Of a DNA stretch of 64,000 nucleotides, positions 12,101-24,700 are shown in pieces. Below the pieces are notes generated by a model, which had not been told where the DNA came from, did no database searches, and was given only the letters and a program-made list of their open reading frames with translations. A program made the position numbers and the translations under genes. Position 1 is the stretch's first letter. Each line of letters opens with the position of its first letter. Origin of the DNA: Tribonema minus (taxonomy: Eukaryota > Sar > Xanthophyceae > Tribonematales > Tribonemataceae); contig JAFCMP010000423.1 in assembly GCA_017506865.1 (NCBI GenBank), forward strand, positions 744,001 through 808,000. Reading direction: 5' to 3'.

Positions 12101-12305
12101 AATGCACTCAGCACTGTGCTCAGGGGGGGGGAAGGCAGATGTGTTACGCAAGGCCGGGTTAGCTAAGCGTCAGATCCACATTGAGCTGAGCATATCGCTG
12201 GCGCGGGAGTTGGCGGAGCGCGTCATGGCATACACACGTGGAGCGCGAATGCTGGGCTGTGTTGCGGCGCCGGTATCCAAACTCCTAGGGCACAGCGCAG
12301 ACTAG
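9195..12305 (+). CDS. LINE ORF remnant: reverse transcriptase plus RLE-like endonuclease
   Basis: An uninterrupted frame of about 1036 codons corresponds to the C-terminal third of the ~2950-aa LINE protein. The ATG at 9195 belongs to the target site, so it is not the original start. Reverse transcriptase motifs are visible in order: GKAGGLDGLRYEHL, LDCENAFNSVDR (catalytic Asp), GCQQGDPLGPLYF and CAFLDDLN (the YxDD box as FLDD). After a low-complexity Ala/Thr linker with a run of five Asp come a Cys/His knuckle (CPWRC...H...C) and a restriction-like endonuclease-like domain (YRADTVI...LDTSV...DAKVKHH). It differs from the full-length copy at roughly ten residues and has no stop, so the insertion is recent. 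It lacks the OTU and N-terminal zinc-finger parts and should not be autonomous. Confidence 0.9.
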   Translation: MAVPAAGAGKAGGLDGLRYEHLLMAAGPGAPVKVATRPVGSASPGLAGDSESDVMEPAFAHHLAKVFTTLLVEPELLPEQSQRLLRAAALSGIGQKRRPIACSSVWRRLLGSTAARGVKGKISGLLASMSQFGVGYRSGVEHVAARARVWHELYGTTIQLDCENAFNSVDRAAIVRGLMLFCPELLPHFESVYCGDTAPEMRVEVNGEARIICSHLGCQQGDPLGPLYFAVAAAFLLFYPDGVNATPGSMPAYGHSTAEPPAPHCAFLDDLNVLQAAYFDDAAAAGVAEVIRRLAAGGLRVRPDKSLAIAMRGTVFDEAARARLRALDIPFVDATMPDSSQGFTSVGVPVGHPAYVHAAMSKHLVDAGTWRLSWQLAGMARHHLQAAQFILRRSLTKRMGFLARVVDTALSETWLHAFDGFCAWTLERMLHLHGCATAAVMKAHLLAACTAGDNEVASSGSVLVLPRLGPPELADIAVPLRASRLPERRGGLGMPLLGLLAPAAYTAQACTTLRPAIIHATVAAGALRLGTDEHGAVTWFAQHSCAIREDQGLPPIIEAVRRSTRALTADGGEKSRTAVAEQLPASLLRWAADTTAAASTLPTAVQAIYAATAVTETGTTEPAPHTHGIVPGAEAAAAAATVPGPQAAAAAASSTPAKTQTSAEESSCSGGQEDDDDDWEAYADEICRKVVPRRRRGHFTHGLQARLSNVLRRQYEDCLVEDLEAASAGAVAKPTQATLIGDLRGTSRRRQQASARVLAQLRSQRASGAMAWMSVPPAANDRPGAAPMSSMAAATMIMVAIFIDGWGIQGEVCPWRCSDVSPTSTHAISCPSQHIRGHNATHTAQKRCLQRILRQHHVSIVRNEDASVFKVPGYRADTVIDPGCLHFSSAYRNKGIVLDTSVRAPTASSYLTGKTNASNTDGYAAGVGEDAKVKHHTGTLTSSWAFVPFVQESYGRLGKQTSLFVKELAMHSALCSGGGKADVLRKAGLAKRQIHIELSISLARELAERVMAYTRGARMLGCVAAPVSKLLGHSAD

Positions 12306-12383
12306 GCTGCTGCGTTGACGCAAGCTTTTCGATTGCATAGGCAACCCGGCCTCCCTTGGGCCTTTATAAATACAAGTCCATAC
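9198..12383 (+). mobile_element. 5'-truncated LINE (OTU/RT/RLE family), copy 1
   Basis: The sequence is nearly identical to the 3' third of the full-length element at 32559-42297 and lies between 11-bp TSDs. Homology starts at about 9207 (gcagcaggggcgggg), just upstream of the reverse transcriptase. The 9 bases 9198-9206 (gcagtacca) are not in the full element and look like filler or microhomology at the 5' junction. 5' truncation is the usual result of incomplete target-primed reverse transcription. The 3' end is a 78-bp untranslated tail ending aagtccatac, with no poly(A). Confidence 0.92.
12306..12383 (+). other. LINE 3' untranslated tail
   Basis: The tail begins right after the TAG stop (ggctgctgcgttgacgcaag), continues through 'acccggcctccc' and ends aagtccatac. 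It is the part shared by every relic of this family in the window and is the likely recognition site for the element's own reverse transcriptase. Confidence 0.8.
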
Positions 12384-12394
12384 GTACCATCATG
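12384..12394 (+). repeat. Target-site duplication, right copy (LINE copy 1)
   Basis: GTACCATCATG matches 9187-9197 exactly. Confidence 0.85.
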
Positions 12395-12780
12395 ACCCTC
12401 GATGATGAGTATTTTGTTTCAATTATACTTCTACTATTTAAATCAAATGTAGCGAGCGTGTTGATGGGTGTAATACTATCTGGTGGTATTGCCTCACCGC
12501 CCTGGGGACGGTTGACATTCAATGAGTCAACATCGTGCTGCCTTGAAAAGGGACAATGTCATGTCATGTCAATGATATATAGAAGTACACAATTTATTGT
12601 TATGCCTAATAGTAATACAGTACGCGGTTCAATAGGCAGTACATCACACAGCAAAATGGCATTGCGGAGTCAGCCATATGATTGACGACCTCATTCACTT
12701 TGACAGTTCAATGAAACATCCCTATATTCTCAACCTGAAACTCCGATGGTGCCCCCATGATGCGTGCATTGACCCTGTGA
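12395..12780. other. Upstream region of the Pmp-like gene
   Basis: About 390 bp without a coding frame. It may hold the promoter, a first exon with the signal peptide, or part of an intron. No TATA-like or other motif is strong enough to name. Confidence 0.35.
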
Positions 12781-15700
12781 CAGGTTCCCACACAGTCAGG
12801 TCAACAGCGTCAAGTTGGAAACTCAGCCCTATGCAAGCGTAGACTGCCGGGTCTTGCAGCGGCTGCGGCAGCCGCTGCAAAGCCAGCCTGCGGCGCATTT
12901 CCAAAGACATTGGAGCTCATCGTGAATGACCGACAATCAGCATCAAGGCTGATCGCTGCTGCCCAGTGTGAGGACCGTCACATCAGCGTCGAGTGGCAGG
13001 GAAAGGTGCTGCTGGATGAGCCCATCCAAGTTGCCTTCGGTACAACAGTGAACATCACTGGCTCCAGAATGCATGCGTCCAACAATGTGCAAGCGATCAT
13101 GGATGGGCAACCTGACGGTTACCGGGGCAATGCCATGGTGTCAGTGGCAGATGGAGGGCACCTGTACCTCAAAGATATTACTCTGCAGCACGCGCCTGCT
13201 GGTGCCATTTCTAACTCTGCTGGTGGGAACGTGCACTGCACATCGGTGACATTCAAGGACAATGCAGGCAAGTGCCAAATTGAATATTACAGTGACTGTA
13301 AGAGTCACTCTCAGACTCGCACTCAGTCTGTCACACTGTCACAGTGCCCCAAGGCTTCCGAATCCTCATCAGTGCACCGCCTTCAAGTTGCGAGTGTCAC
13401 TCAGAGGCTTGTTCACCAAGCGTATACAATGTCATGTTCAGATGTTAACAGGGTTTAACTGTTTAACTGTAACTTATTTGTCGTATAATCATTAGGTTCA
13501 ATCGTAACAGTCAGCAGCTGCTGCTGTCTAGTAGTACTATACTAATACTATGCTATTTACTAATAGTATTATTGTCTTGTCAATTTAGTGTCAACATATC
13601 ATTGAATGACTCATGATGACTCAGAGCCTGCGAGATATATCATAATTGCCATAAAACTACTAGGAAGGACACATGTCAACCTCGCAATGGCCTGTCACAA
13701 AGTAATACCGTACTACTAGTACCAATGTATATATCATATACTTCGAAGTATTATTATTGCTTTTGCAATCTTGTCCATGAGTATTACTCAGCCTGTTCTG
13801 CTCAGAGCCTGTGAGATACATCATGACTGCCACCTTGAAGCTAGGAAGGACACATATTAACCTTGCAATGGCCCGGCCAGGGCCTGTCTTCCAGTTGTAG
13901 TAGTACAAATGTATATATAATATAATGCTATTACCAACTTGAGAATTACAGTCGTGTTGCGCGTGTATTCACGTGCAGTGAGGTCCAATTCTCGGGCCAT
14001 CGGGTTGATAGTGTGTGTGTGAGTGCGTCGTACGTCTATGTTTGAAGCCTTCAACTTGCGAAATGCTGATCGCTCAAAAAGTAAGCACGTGCTGCCGCGC
14101 ACGCACACTTCAGGCGGCGCCGGTAGTCGGAGCCGCACCGCTCCAGCGTGACGCTGGTGACATTCCTGAAAAAGCAAGGCTTGCCAACGGTTTGATGCAA
14201 ACAGTAGGCATTCGACGAAATTCACTCAAGCTTCAGGAACTACGAGGAACTTCAAGATTATCAGTAGGATTCTCAACATGACCAAAAAAAGGTCGGCATT
14301 CTCCAAACTTCGATTTAAATGCCAATGGCATGTACAACTTGCACTCGGCACTGTGCTCAGGGGGGGGAAGGCAGATATCATATTGTTGCGCAAGGCCAGG
14401 CTAGCTAAGCGTCAGATCCTCATTGAGCTGAGCGTGTCGTTGGCGCGGGAGTTGGCGGAGCGCATCATGGCGTACACACGCAGAGCGCGAATGTTGGGTT
14501 GTGTTGCAGCGCCGGTATCCAAGCTCCTAGGGCGCAGTGCAGACTAGACTGCTGCGCTGACGCAAACTTTTCGATTGCATGGGTAACCCGGCCTCCCGAT
14601 TAGTAATTAAGGCTTGGGCCTTATGAAATACAAGTCCACAAGTACAACTTGAATACACTGACTGTAACTGCTGCTATCCGGTAGTGTCGTTGTTCATGTT
14701 CATGGTTTATCAACCTAATAGTATTGGCAATGCGTGCGATGCGGCATCGGGCGAAGGTTGCAATGGCATGTTGCTCTGGGCTTTGTACGCTTGAAAAATA
14801 ATTATCTGGACTGAGCGATATCTGAAGGTCATCATCATGATACTGCACCAAACACTTGTCATGTCATGCCAGTGCAGGCATGTGCTGAAAGAGCACATTA
14901 TCGTCTTGTCGATAATCAAGGCCCCTGAATGCTGTACTATTAGGTTATATCACAGCAACATGAATAGAGGTCACCTTTTTTGGGCTGCACTCAAGTGCGT
15001 AACGGTTCACGCCCTCATTTTTTCACCGCTGCAGTCGCTACAATGCTGCATTAGCGTGCTGCTGCCTTGTTGCTTCTAGCAGCTGTACTATAGCCGCAGA
15101 CGCATTTATCATGAGCAGCAACAAGTATCGATCAGCTGCCTTGGCTTCAGAGCCGGGCCCGGCTTACGGGGCTCCGCTTTGCCTAAAACATGGCCAACTT
15201 TAATTTATGACGGCGCCATTGATGAGAGCCAGGCAGCACTGCAGCACCACAACAACCGTTGTGACAGCGAAGTACAAGGAGTTAATCCTCGTGCTTGATG
15301 TAAAGTTTTGCCCACCTATTTTCTCGCACCATAGAATCCACTGCCACCCCCCTTTATCGCTGGGTACATAGCAAAACGTCCAGTCACTGTGGCCTGAATT
15401 ATCGACAAGACGGTAGACTTGAGGCCTGCTCAGCTTTGAAGGGGGCAGGGCCCCCCCCGGGGGGGAAGAGCGCTCGAGCGTCTGAGAATGGTTCAGGGCT
15501 TGCCATCCTGATTGAGTTGAAGCAAGGATGGCTAGCTTTCGGAGATGTATTCACCGGCCGCTGCTGCTTTAAACCTTGAAGTTATTCAATCATATTATGT
15601 ATCACTAGAAGTTGATCGCATGACATGATATCAGAATCATGATTGTATTATGTAATTTCATACTGCAATATCAGGCGGTTGTCGAGAATCAGCGTGACAC

Positions 15701-18700
15701 ACTGTGCAGAATACTATCTTACACTGAGCCTGTGGCAAATACTGTTGGCGCTCCTAGGTGGCTTCTGACTCAGTCGTGCTGCTCGATGACATTGAGTGAC
15801 TGCCAGGGAGACAAGTTGAACGTGCGTTGAATTGCAACATTGTGGACGCTACTGATGCCTAGTGATCATGCAATGCTGCACCGTGTGACAGGTGTACATG
15901 GAGGTGCAGTCAACAGCGAAGGCGCATTCAGCTGCACGTCTTCGCACTTCATTGCCAACTCAGGTGGGCCGTTTGCAATTGCCTAAGCACTGTGGCACGC
16001 CATAAGAAATCACACCAACTAGGAACTGGAGCAACGGCTGTCACTGTGACAGGGCCAGTCATTTCTGGTAGTGAGTGAACAACGGGCACACACAGAGATG
16101 CGTCGTGTGCCTATATGCCATGGCTATGGGAGTCTCAGACTGGTGAAGCAGTCACAGATCGCACGTGCAGCACCACCTTGAAAATGTTTCAGGCGCGCTT
16201 GGCGGCAGAGATACACATGAATTTATCTAAGCGGTAGCAGGCTGGGTTCAGAGTTTTAAGCCTAAACCTACCGTCTCTCACTACGCGCCAGGTGTTGCTG
16301 ATGCAACGCATCCCGGTACCTGTACGACTGAGTGTAGCTGTATGACCGAGAATCATACAGGTACAGTGACGCGTTGCATTGACAACACCTACACACCACC
16401 TGGTCTAAGCGCGCTTTGAGTTACTGAATAAAATACTATTACTGGTAGTAGGAAGATTCTCGAATGTGGACAACATATCCGTAATGCACACGCTCGTGAT
16501 GTCAATCATTCATCATCCCATTTCCTGGTAGTACCGGTGGCACTATATTATCATGGCATTCAAGTTGCAGGGGCGCATGCACTCAAGGTACCGTAACGGT
16601 AGCAAGTACCCCCCCCCCCCTTACCGTCTGCACAAATTTCTTTGCATCAATGTAGCACTCATGCGGTGTGGTATAGTCTGGGCTTTTGGCAGCATGATGC
16701 TTGAAGTACATTGCGGCATCATGATCTACACAGCCTGAGTGTCATGACATGAGCCCTAGGTGCCCTGCAGCCCATGGGTCACATGCGAGCTCATGTACTG
16801 CTAGTAGTACTTGACTGGATGCCAGGTCAGTCTTGCATACTAGTAGTCTACCAGTACTGCGTAGTAGGTAGTATAACTCTGAAAGCTCTTGGAGTACACT
16901 GTATGGCATGTATGTATGCATGCATATTATGCCCAAATTGCTGTTTCAAACAAGTTGTCATGACTGCATCATGGTAAATGTGTAGTTGCGGAAGCAGCTG
17001 CCCTTCAGCATGTGGTGATTACAAATTCTTCAAGCGCTGATCAATTAGTCGTGACTGCAGTATCCTGGATGAACATTAAGGATTCAGTGGGTACTGTACA
17101 CCTTAGCAAGGCAACCAGGTCCATTGACCAAACTTTAAGGTGCATTCTGCTGAAGTAGCACCAACCTCTGACAAGTTCAAGTTGAGCTTATAACCTGAGG
17201 TAGCATGGCGGTGTGTATTTATTCGCCGCATTGACAGCCTACAATATAATTAATCATTATAGATGCATGTTGCCAAGTCGACCAGACACAACAACAACTT
17301 GGCAAGTTGAACATGATTTGTGAGCACCACAGGTGCGTGGCCCACCTTGGCAATATGTGCCAGTGAGTTATCGCATGTCATTGTCTGACAAAACTGCTTC
17401 TGGCCAAACACTTTGCCCGTGATGATTTTACTCATGACCGTTGATACTCCAGAACGTGTATATTATTTACTTGATATTCGATGATCATGAGCAAACTGCA
17501 TACATGTACACACAACAGGAGCTTTAAAATATGATTTCCCAGATCTCTCCAACCACGGTGCGGTGTTTGTTAATCCATGTACACATTGACAGCAACTGGC
17601 GATGGCGGCGCCGTTGCAAACTATGAGAATGGAAGCTTTTCGTGCACAGGCTGTCACTTCACTCGCAATACAGGTGGGTAACCGGACGCTACAATATGAA
17701 GATGAGTACTTCAAGTACCACTATTTATTGAGTCAATTCGCACACAACGCGACACCTGTGCGGTTTGTGTCATAGATTTGGTCAAGAGCTGGACTGTAAA
17801 TTCGTACAAAAAGCACATACAGCATCTGCTTCAAGCTTCGCACTTGGGGCAGCAGTTCATGGTCTACAATTGAGCAGCATTTCAAGGAACTCCTGCCATC
17901 TTCAGGAGTGTCCATGCAGCTTTCGTTACAGCGCACCACTGGTATTCCTCGGGTAAAGTAGTCAGCAGTACTTGTGGACTTGTATTCATAATGGCCCAAG
18001 GGAGGCCGGGGTGCCTATGCAATCGAAAAGTTCGCTTCAACGCAGCAGCCTAGTCTGCACTACGCCCTACAGTATCTGCGAAATCTCAACCACAAGGCAT
18101 GCCACATAATGACAGATCTTGCATCTGGTACTTCTTCAATGTACTTATTTGTCATCAGCAGCTAGTCTAGATCTCTTGAACATGTGCTGACGTCCCGCTT
18201 CCGAAACTGTCGCATTTGCCACTCCTTGACACCTCATGTTCCAAATCAGCGGGTCAGTACAACTGAGCTATCCCAGTGATGAGGTTGTTGCTATACTGTA
18301 GCAACAAGTGTACCCTTCAAGCTGATGCTTCCCGCTTTAATACACTTCTTGTACCTTCAACTTACCTTGAAGGCAAGTCGACGAAGTAACAAGGCATGTG
18401 GATCTATGTTGGGAACAAACCGCAGTGCAGGCGCAGCGCATGGCGAACACTAATTCAGCAGATGTTTTCAGTTGTCACACAGCATTGCACGTTGCATGCT
18501 TCCATGTGCCCCTGGAAGGTTTGCTCCAGGACCTGTTCAGGTGCCATTTGTTGTTTGCATATTTACAGCAATGATAGCACGTGGTTGACCGCTCATGCAG
18601 CTGCTGCTGCATCGGCAGCCGGTGATTTGCATGTCAGCAGTGCTTGAGAATGCCATGTACAAATGTTGTGATTGATCAATGGTGACAGCCAGAGTCTGAT

Positions 18701-21700
18701 TGCACCCCGGCGCTTCATGTTCATTCACCAGCCGCCACTGGCGGCGCCATCTTCAATACGGGACATTTCAAGTGCCGCTCGTCAACATTCTCCGATAATT
18801 CAGGTAAATCTGAAATCAAAAGGCAGTGTTTCAATGAGTGAAGTTGTGCGCTTTAAAGTACGCTGATTTGCCTGTCCTGCAGACTCTGAGCCCCCAAAGC
18901 ATCACCTCAGCAAACAATCATGATGTTGTCACCACTGGCATCAGTCCTGCGATGGATGCATGCATGGAAAGCATGTGATGTCCACAAAACATGGTTTTGA
19001 GCATCTGTTGATTAAAATCTTTGTACTTCTATCAATGATCCTCCCAACAAGAGTTCCATTGTGGCGTGCTGCGAAGCAACGAACCTGCAGGGATTGTGAG
19101 CACAGTGCTTACCACTTACCACTGCAGCAACCACGTGCACAGCGAGCCCACTACTGACAAGACCCAGCGACTGGCCTCAGCTTGCAGCATGACACTGTGC
19201 AGGAATCTGCATGAAGCTGTGCCACTTGCCTGCGCAGGCAGCTGCTGTGAAGCGAATTCATGAAAGCTTGGCGGAGTTAATTTGTATTTGCTGTTTACAC
19301 AGCAATGATGTGAAGCCAGAGCGCATACTGCATGCATTAGGTGTGTTGCCATAAAATAAGCGGTAGTAGTAATACTTGTGGAACAACGTTTAGCACTGTG
19401 AGACGTGTCTTCTCTGCAAGTAAAAGCCGTTTTCTCGGACAGTATACATTTTGCTAATGTGGTGCAATGCCAACCAGCACCTCTTGTGCTTTGGCAGCTT
19501 CTGTCATGCTGATGGCCCTCATGCGCACCACAACACGAGTTATCCTCTCGCGATTGTCCAACCTCAAGTGATTCTTGAGGCAGAAAAAGTATACTCAAGA
19601 AACATCTCTGCACCCTTTGCATCTGTGCCGGTTGTACTTTTTATTAAGGCGCGAAAAAGCCCAGATGAATGGCATGTAACTTGAAGCTTGCTGTACGGAA
19701 TCAACAAATGTCGTGTGACAGTCTGAAAGTGTCTCAACGACAACCACTCAAACGCCGCCGCCGCCAAATGGCATCTCGGGAGTTGTACTTTTGGAGTTGT
19801 ACTTACAAACGCCCCGATGGAGGCCGGGTGTCCTATGCAACCGCGAAGTCTGCTTGTACGCTGCAGTTGTACACCGATGGTTGAAGTTTGCAGCATCATG
19901 TTCACTCAACACTGAGCCGCATTGCTGCCCATGGCTGCATGTCTCTCGTCGCCACAGCTGGTTCAGCAGGAGCGGTCTCCAACGGGGATGCAGGCGTTTT
20001 CATCAGTGATTCGACCACCTTTACTTACAACTCAGGTTACCGTACAAGCTGCCTGATCATTGTTTCTTGCTGTCTGCCACTGCGGCTGTCGCTTCAGGAC
20101 TGCCTGTCAGCATGTGAGGCAGCGTGATGATTCGGGCACAATGCTGCTTCCGCAACACAGCAAACATGATGCTTGTGCACTGAGTATGGACCTCAGCGCT
20201 GCTTGCCACTGCAGCTTCATCCCAGAGTCTTCAGTATTGCACTGGAGCAGCATATGCTGGCTGAAATGGCACTCGTGCAGCGCAGCAGCGCAGCTTGACC
20301 ACTATATGCCTTTATTAACTGTCAGCAGGTGAGGCGGCTCGATGATTCGGGCTCAATGCTGCTCAGCAATAGCAAACATGATGCTTGTGCACTGTGCATG
20401 AACTGCAGCGCTGCTTGCCACTGCAGCTTCATCTCAGAATCTGTGGTATGTACAATATTGCACTGGAGCAGCATTGCTGGCTGAAATTGCAAAACTCGTG
20501 CAGGCGCAGCAGTTTGACCGCTAGATGCCACTGTTAACCGCCAGTAGGTGAGGCGGCACGATGAAGCGGGCACGATGCTGCTCTGTAACAGCAAATATGA
20601 TGCTTGTGCACTGTGTATGAACTGCAGCGCTGCTTGCCACTGCAGCTTCATCACGTCAGTATTGCACTGGAGCAGCATGGCTGGCTGAACCTGCAAGACT
20701 CATGCAGGCGCAGTAGCTTGACCACGAGATGCTATTATTAACAGCCACTTGGCACCGCTTATCTGCTGATGCTGTCTATGTCTTAGCCAAAGATTATGGA
20801 GGCGCCCTGGTCAACGACCCCCGTGCAACAGTCGATTATACCTCGGCAGCCTTCATCGGTAATTCAGGTACTCCTATACTTCGAAGTCTTTCACACATGT
20901 TTGCGCAGTAACCACCCATGTGCACGCCGACTCAGTCTGCGAGAGCGCATAGATGCATGCCATCAGTGACTTGATGCCCATGATCTACCTGCCAGGAATC
21001 TCTCTCAGTCCTGTCTTGGTTCAACTATGGCTCTCTCAAGGAAGTACACGAGGTCGCCGCGCTTTGCCAATCCTGCGTGTTGCTGCCTCTATGGTATCAT
21101 TGCTGATGCACGATACGCCAGCGCTCAGGTGTCCACACTTTCATATGCACTCCACGGATGACACTTTGTCAGCGCCCCCCCCCCTCCCCCCCCCCCCCCC
21201 CCCCCCCCGCCTCATGCTGCAGTGAAGAGAGACATTGCTAGAGACATTGCTAACAGGGAAGCCACATGAGATAATCTTTTACTAAAGGCGCAACCTATAC
21301 AGTCGTCAGCATTTCAAAGTACCTGAATTACTAAAGCGTACATGTTGAACTGATCTCACGTATGTCAATGGTGTCCCTCTGTTCATCAAGCCGCTGGCAG
21401 TTACAGAAACCTTCTGGTAAGCATGGCAAGCTCATGGTGCTTGCGCACTACTAGCCCTGAGCCTTGCGCAGCGGTGATCCCAAGTGCGCATGCAGCTGGC
21501 GCTGGTTCGGGATCCTGCTGTTGACCACAACTGCATGACTGTCCTAATAGTAAACCAAAGCCTGCTCTAATCCCCTGCCCCACCGCAGACAGCGTGTGTG
21601 TTGAGGCGTGAGCTTTGCACCATTCGTGATACGCGTATTGCCAGAAAGAGTGTGCCAGTGGTTGCTTAAGCTGGTGCTGCAGACCACGTCTTGTGGCTTC

Positions 21701-24700
21701 TTACGCATGCGGTCACGATGGCGTGCAGCTGTCAGTGGGTGAACCGCTTTCAGGCTGCCGCATCCTGCATGAATGTGCTACTGTCAGAAGCAGGAGTGTT
21801 GCAGATGCCTCTCCCGCCAACAGACACACACTTGCAACGTTCTGTTGCACTGCCGCAGCTATGAACGGCGGAGCGATATCCAATGCTGGCACGTGTACCT
21901 GCAGCTCCGTGAGCTTTGTCAACAACACAGGTGAAAGCACACTGTCCACGCCTGCTGAATGTTTTCCTGTCCCATCATAATGCCCGCTGAATGTTTTCGT
22001 ATGCTGAATAGTGTGCTGCACTGCAATATTCCGCTGTGCAACGCCCCTTGGGTAGGAACGGCCTGAGCACTGCACCCAGGCTGCAATGGGCCATGTTGGC
22101 CCATTCTGGCCCCTTTTGTTGCCGCGTCTTCTGCTTCGTCTTACCTGAATGGCAGTGCGTACCCATTAATTGTTGGTTTGCGTGCATGCCATGCACCAGT
22201 TCGCTAACGGCCGCCACCAGACCACTCGCTTACACCTGGTACTCACGGACCTGCAATTCAGGAAGGTCTTTAAGGTCACCGCATGTCCCATATGTCCTAG
22301 GTTTTGTCCCCTTCATGGCGACCTAGTCTGCGCTGCGCCCTCAGTCTGGATAACAGTGCTGCAATACAGCCCAGCATTCGCTCTCCGCATGTGTACGTAG
22401 TGACGCGCTCCGCCAGCTCCTGTGCCAATTTGTACACTTGGAAGCCTTAGAGTATCAAGTCAGCAAACTGATCAACATATTCAGTGAGGAGTTGGCTGTG
22501 CTTGCTGGCTCCGTGCGCCTTTGGCCGGGCCCTCAAGGCCATTGTGATCTGATGAATGTCGAAGGACTCCGAGTAGCCAGAACCAGGGCCCCTGCATCAA
22601 ACTCTATTGGCAGCGCAGTGCCAACAGGGACTGGCAAGGCTGTTGGGCATGGTGCACCGTCACGGTCAATGTCGGCCACCTCAGTAGAAATGGGAATGTG
22701 AGATCAAAGCCTGGTCAGGCAGACGGCCAGCGGCAGCTGTATGGATGGTGTCAGGCTTTTAGTTGCTGTTAGGGCAGTGACAACAAGCTAGGCCCAGTGG
22801 CAGCGTTAGGCGAGTGGTGTCATACTTCTGGTTCAAATGTGCCATGATGCAGTGACAGAAACCTCTTGCAATTGCCAGTTGTCTGCCAATCAATGCCTGA
22901 GTGCGGCGAAGAGCGCATATGATGGCTTGCACGCTGTTTCTATGACTCATATTTAGGTGCCAGCGGCACACGCTCAGGTGGCACCGGTCAAGATGGTATG
23001 GTATGGTGCTGTGCATGCACCGTCTCACGGAGCTCACCATTGCAACAGGAGTGGCGCGCCTCTGTGACATTCTGCACCTGGCTTTAGCATCCCTGCAGCA
23101 CACGCATGCAGCTGTGCTGTCGACATAAGAAACATGTTTGCCGTTCCCTTGAATGCCACAGCCAGCACATACGGTGGCGCCATCACCAGTGACGGTTCGG
23201 CCAACGTGACCTGCAGTGCGTCAACGTTCAGAGGCAATAGAGGTGAGACACTTGCAGCCTGGGGAGCTCAGGCTGAGAATAGCGCCATGAATGCGTGAGG
23301 CTTCAAGTTGTGGACAGCTGTTTTGTGCGCGATCCAAGGGATGCCGCCAGCGATGATGAGGAAACGTACTCCAGCAACTTGACAATTGGCTATGAACTCG
23401 ATTGCCAATGCCGTGTAGCTGCACATGAGCCCGATGCAGGCTGCAGACAATGCATGTGTGGCGTAAAGCCCTGCTCCTAGCCCTGGTGCCAGAATCAGCC
23501 AGAAAATTAGCCAGCACGGCCGAAATGTCACATATCAAAACAATGTACTTCGAAGTACTTGAAGTAGAAATTCACAGCACGGGTTACTTTGAAGGAGAGA
23601 ATGAAAGCTGCCAGTGTCGTCGGTGCCATGAGTGCAACTCAATGGCGACATGTACATTTTCACAGTATGCAACTCAGAATATGCATTGGACTTTCTTAGA
23701 ATCCAATCTTAAGATCATATGCTACCCAAATCGGTCATTCACAACACTCAAATATAATGACTTCGCACCCGTGTTTACATGATGTCACCTCACCAAGCTG
23801 ACGTGGGCTCAAAGGTGCCTGCCGGCATGCGATGGCCTTGCACATTTGACATAGCACTTGCCCAAGGTATTCTCAGCACATGCTCTCTGTGCACTCAGGT
23901 GCCACCTGGCAGTGTGCGAGCTTGCTCATGCGTGGAGTCTGACGTTGCATGCACCAACGTGAATGTACCGACGCATTGTTTCTCGGCACTGGACACACCT
24001 GTAGGGCAGACACGCGCAGCTCAGCTGACCTGCCTCCTGATGATAGGCTCAGCATTATACAAACCTGCTGCATGTCCTCACATTCACGCATGATCATGCT
24101 ATCTGCTCTGTCTTCAGCCAGCAGTGCTGGAGCCATCTCCAATGCTGCGATGCTGACGGTAATTGGCACGGCTTTCTTGAATAATACAGGTGAGGGCTAA
24201 GCACTGCCGCTGCATGTGCAAGAAAACATTCACACCGCATTGCTTTGAGCGGGCACTGCGCATCAATAGTGTGCGGTTGAGGTACTTATATTTTATGGAA
24301 ATTGCTTCAAAAGCTGATTCAAAGCTTCCGTATGTAGGCATTGCCCTGAACGTTAGCCCTCGCCCAGACTTGATGCTCATGCTGACCTATGTCATCATAA
24401 TCCTCAACTTGCCTCAACAACATGTGTTGAGAAGCAGGCCTGGGGTTGGACGTATAAGGAAACTGGTGTATAAGTGATCGCTGCTTGTACATTCATATAT
24501 ACTATGCCGTGGACATGCCAAATGTGCCGTTCAAACCTACTTGGTGAAAAGTTTCCAAATAGGCAGTTTCGCAGTGCACCTTAAGAGCAGTACATACCAC
24601 AACAGCAGGTATGCATGCACTTGCTGCAAAGTGTGTAATATGTCTCCTGCATGCTTCCCCCCTCCCCCCTTTCACCGACGGCTCCCACTTGCCGTAAGCT

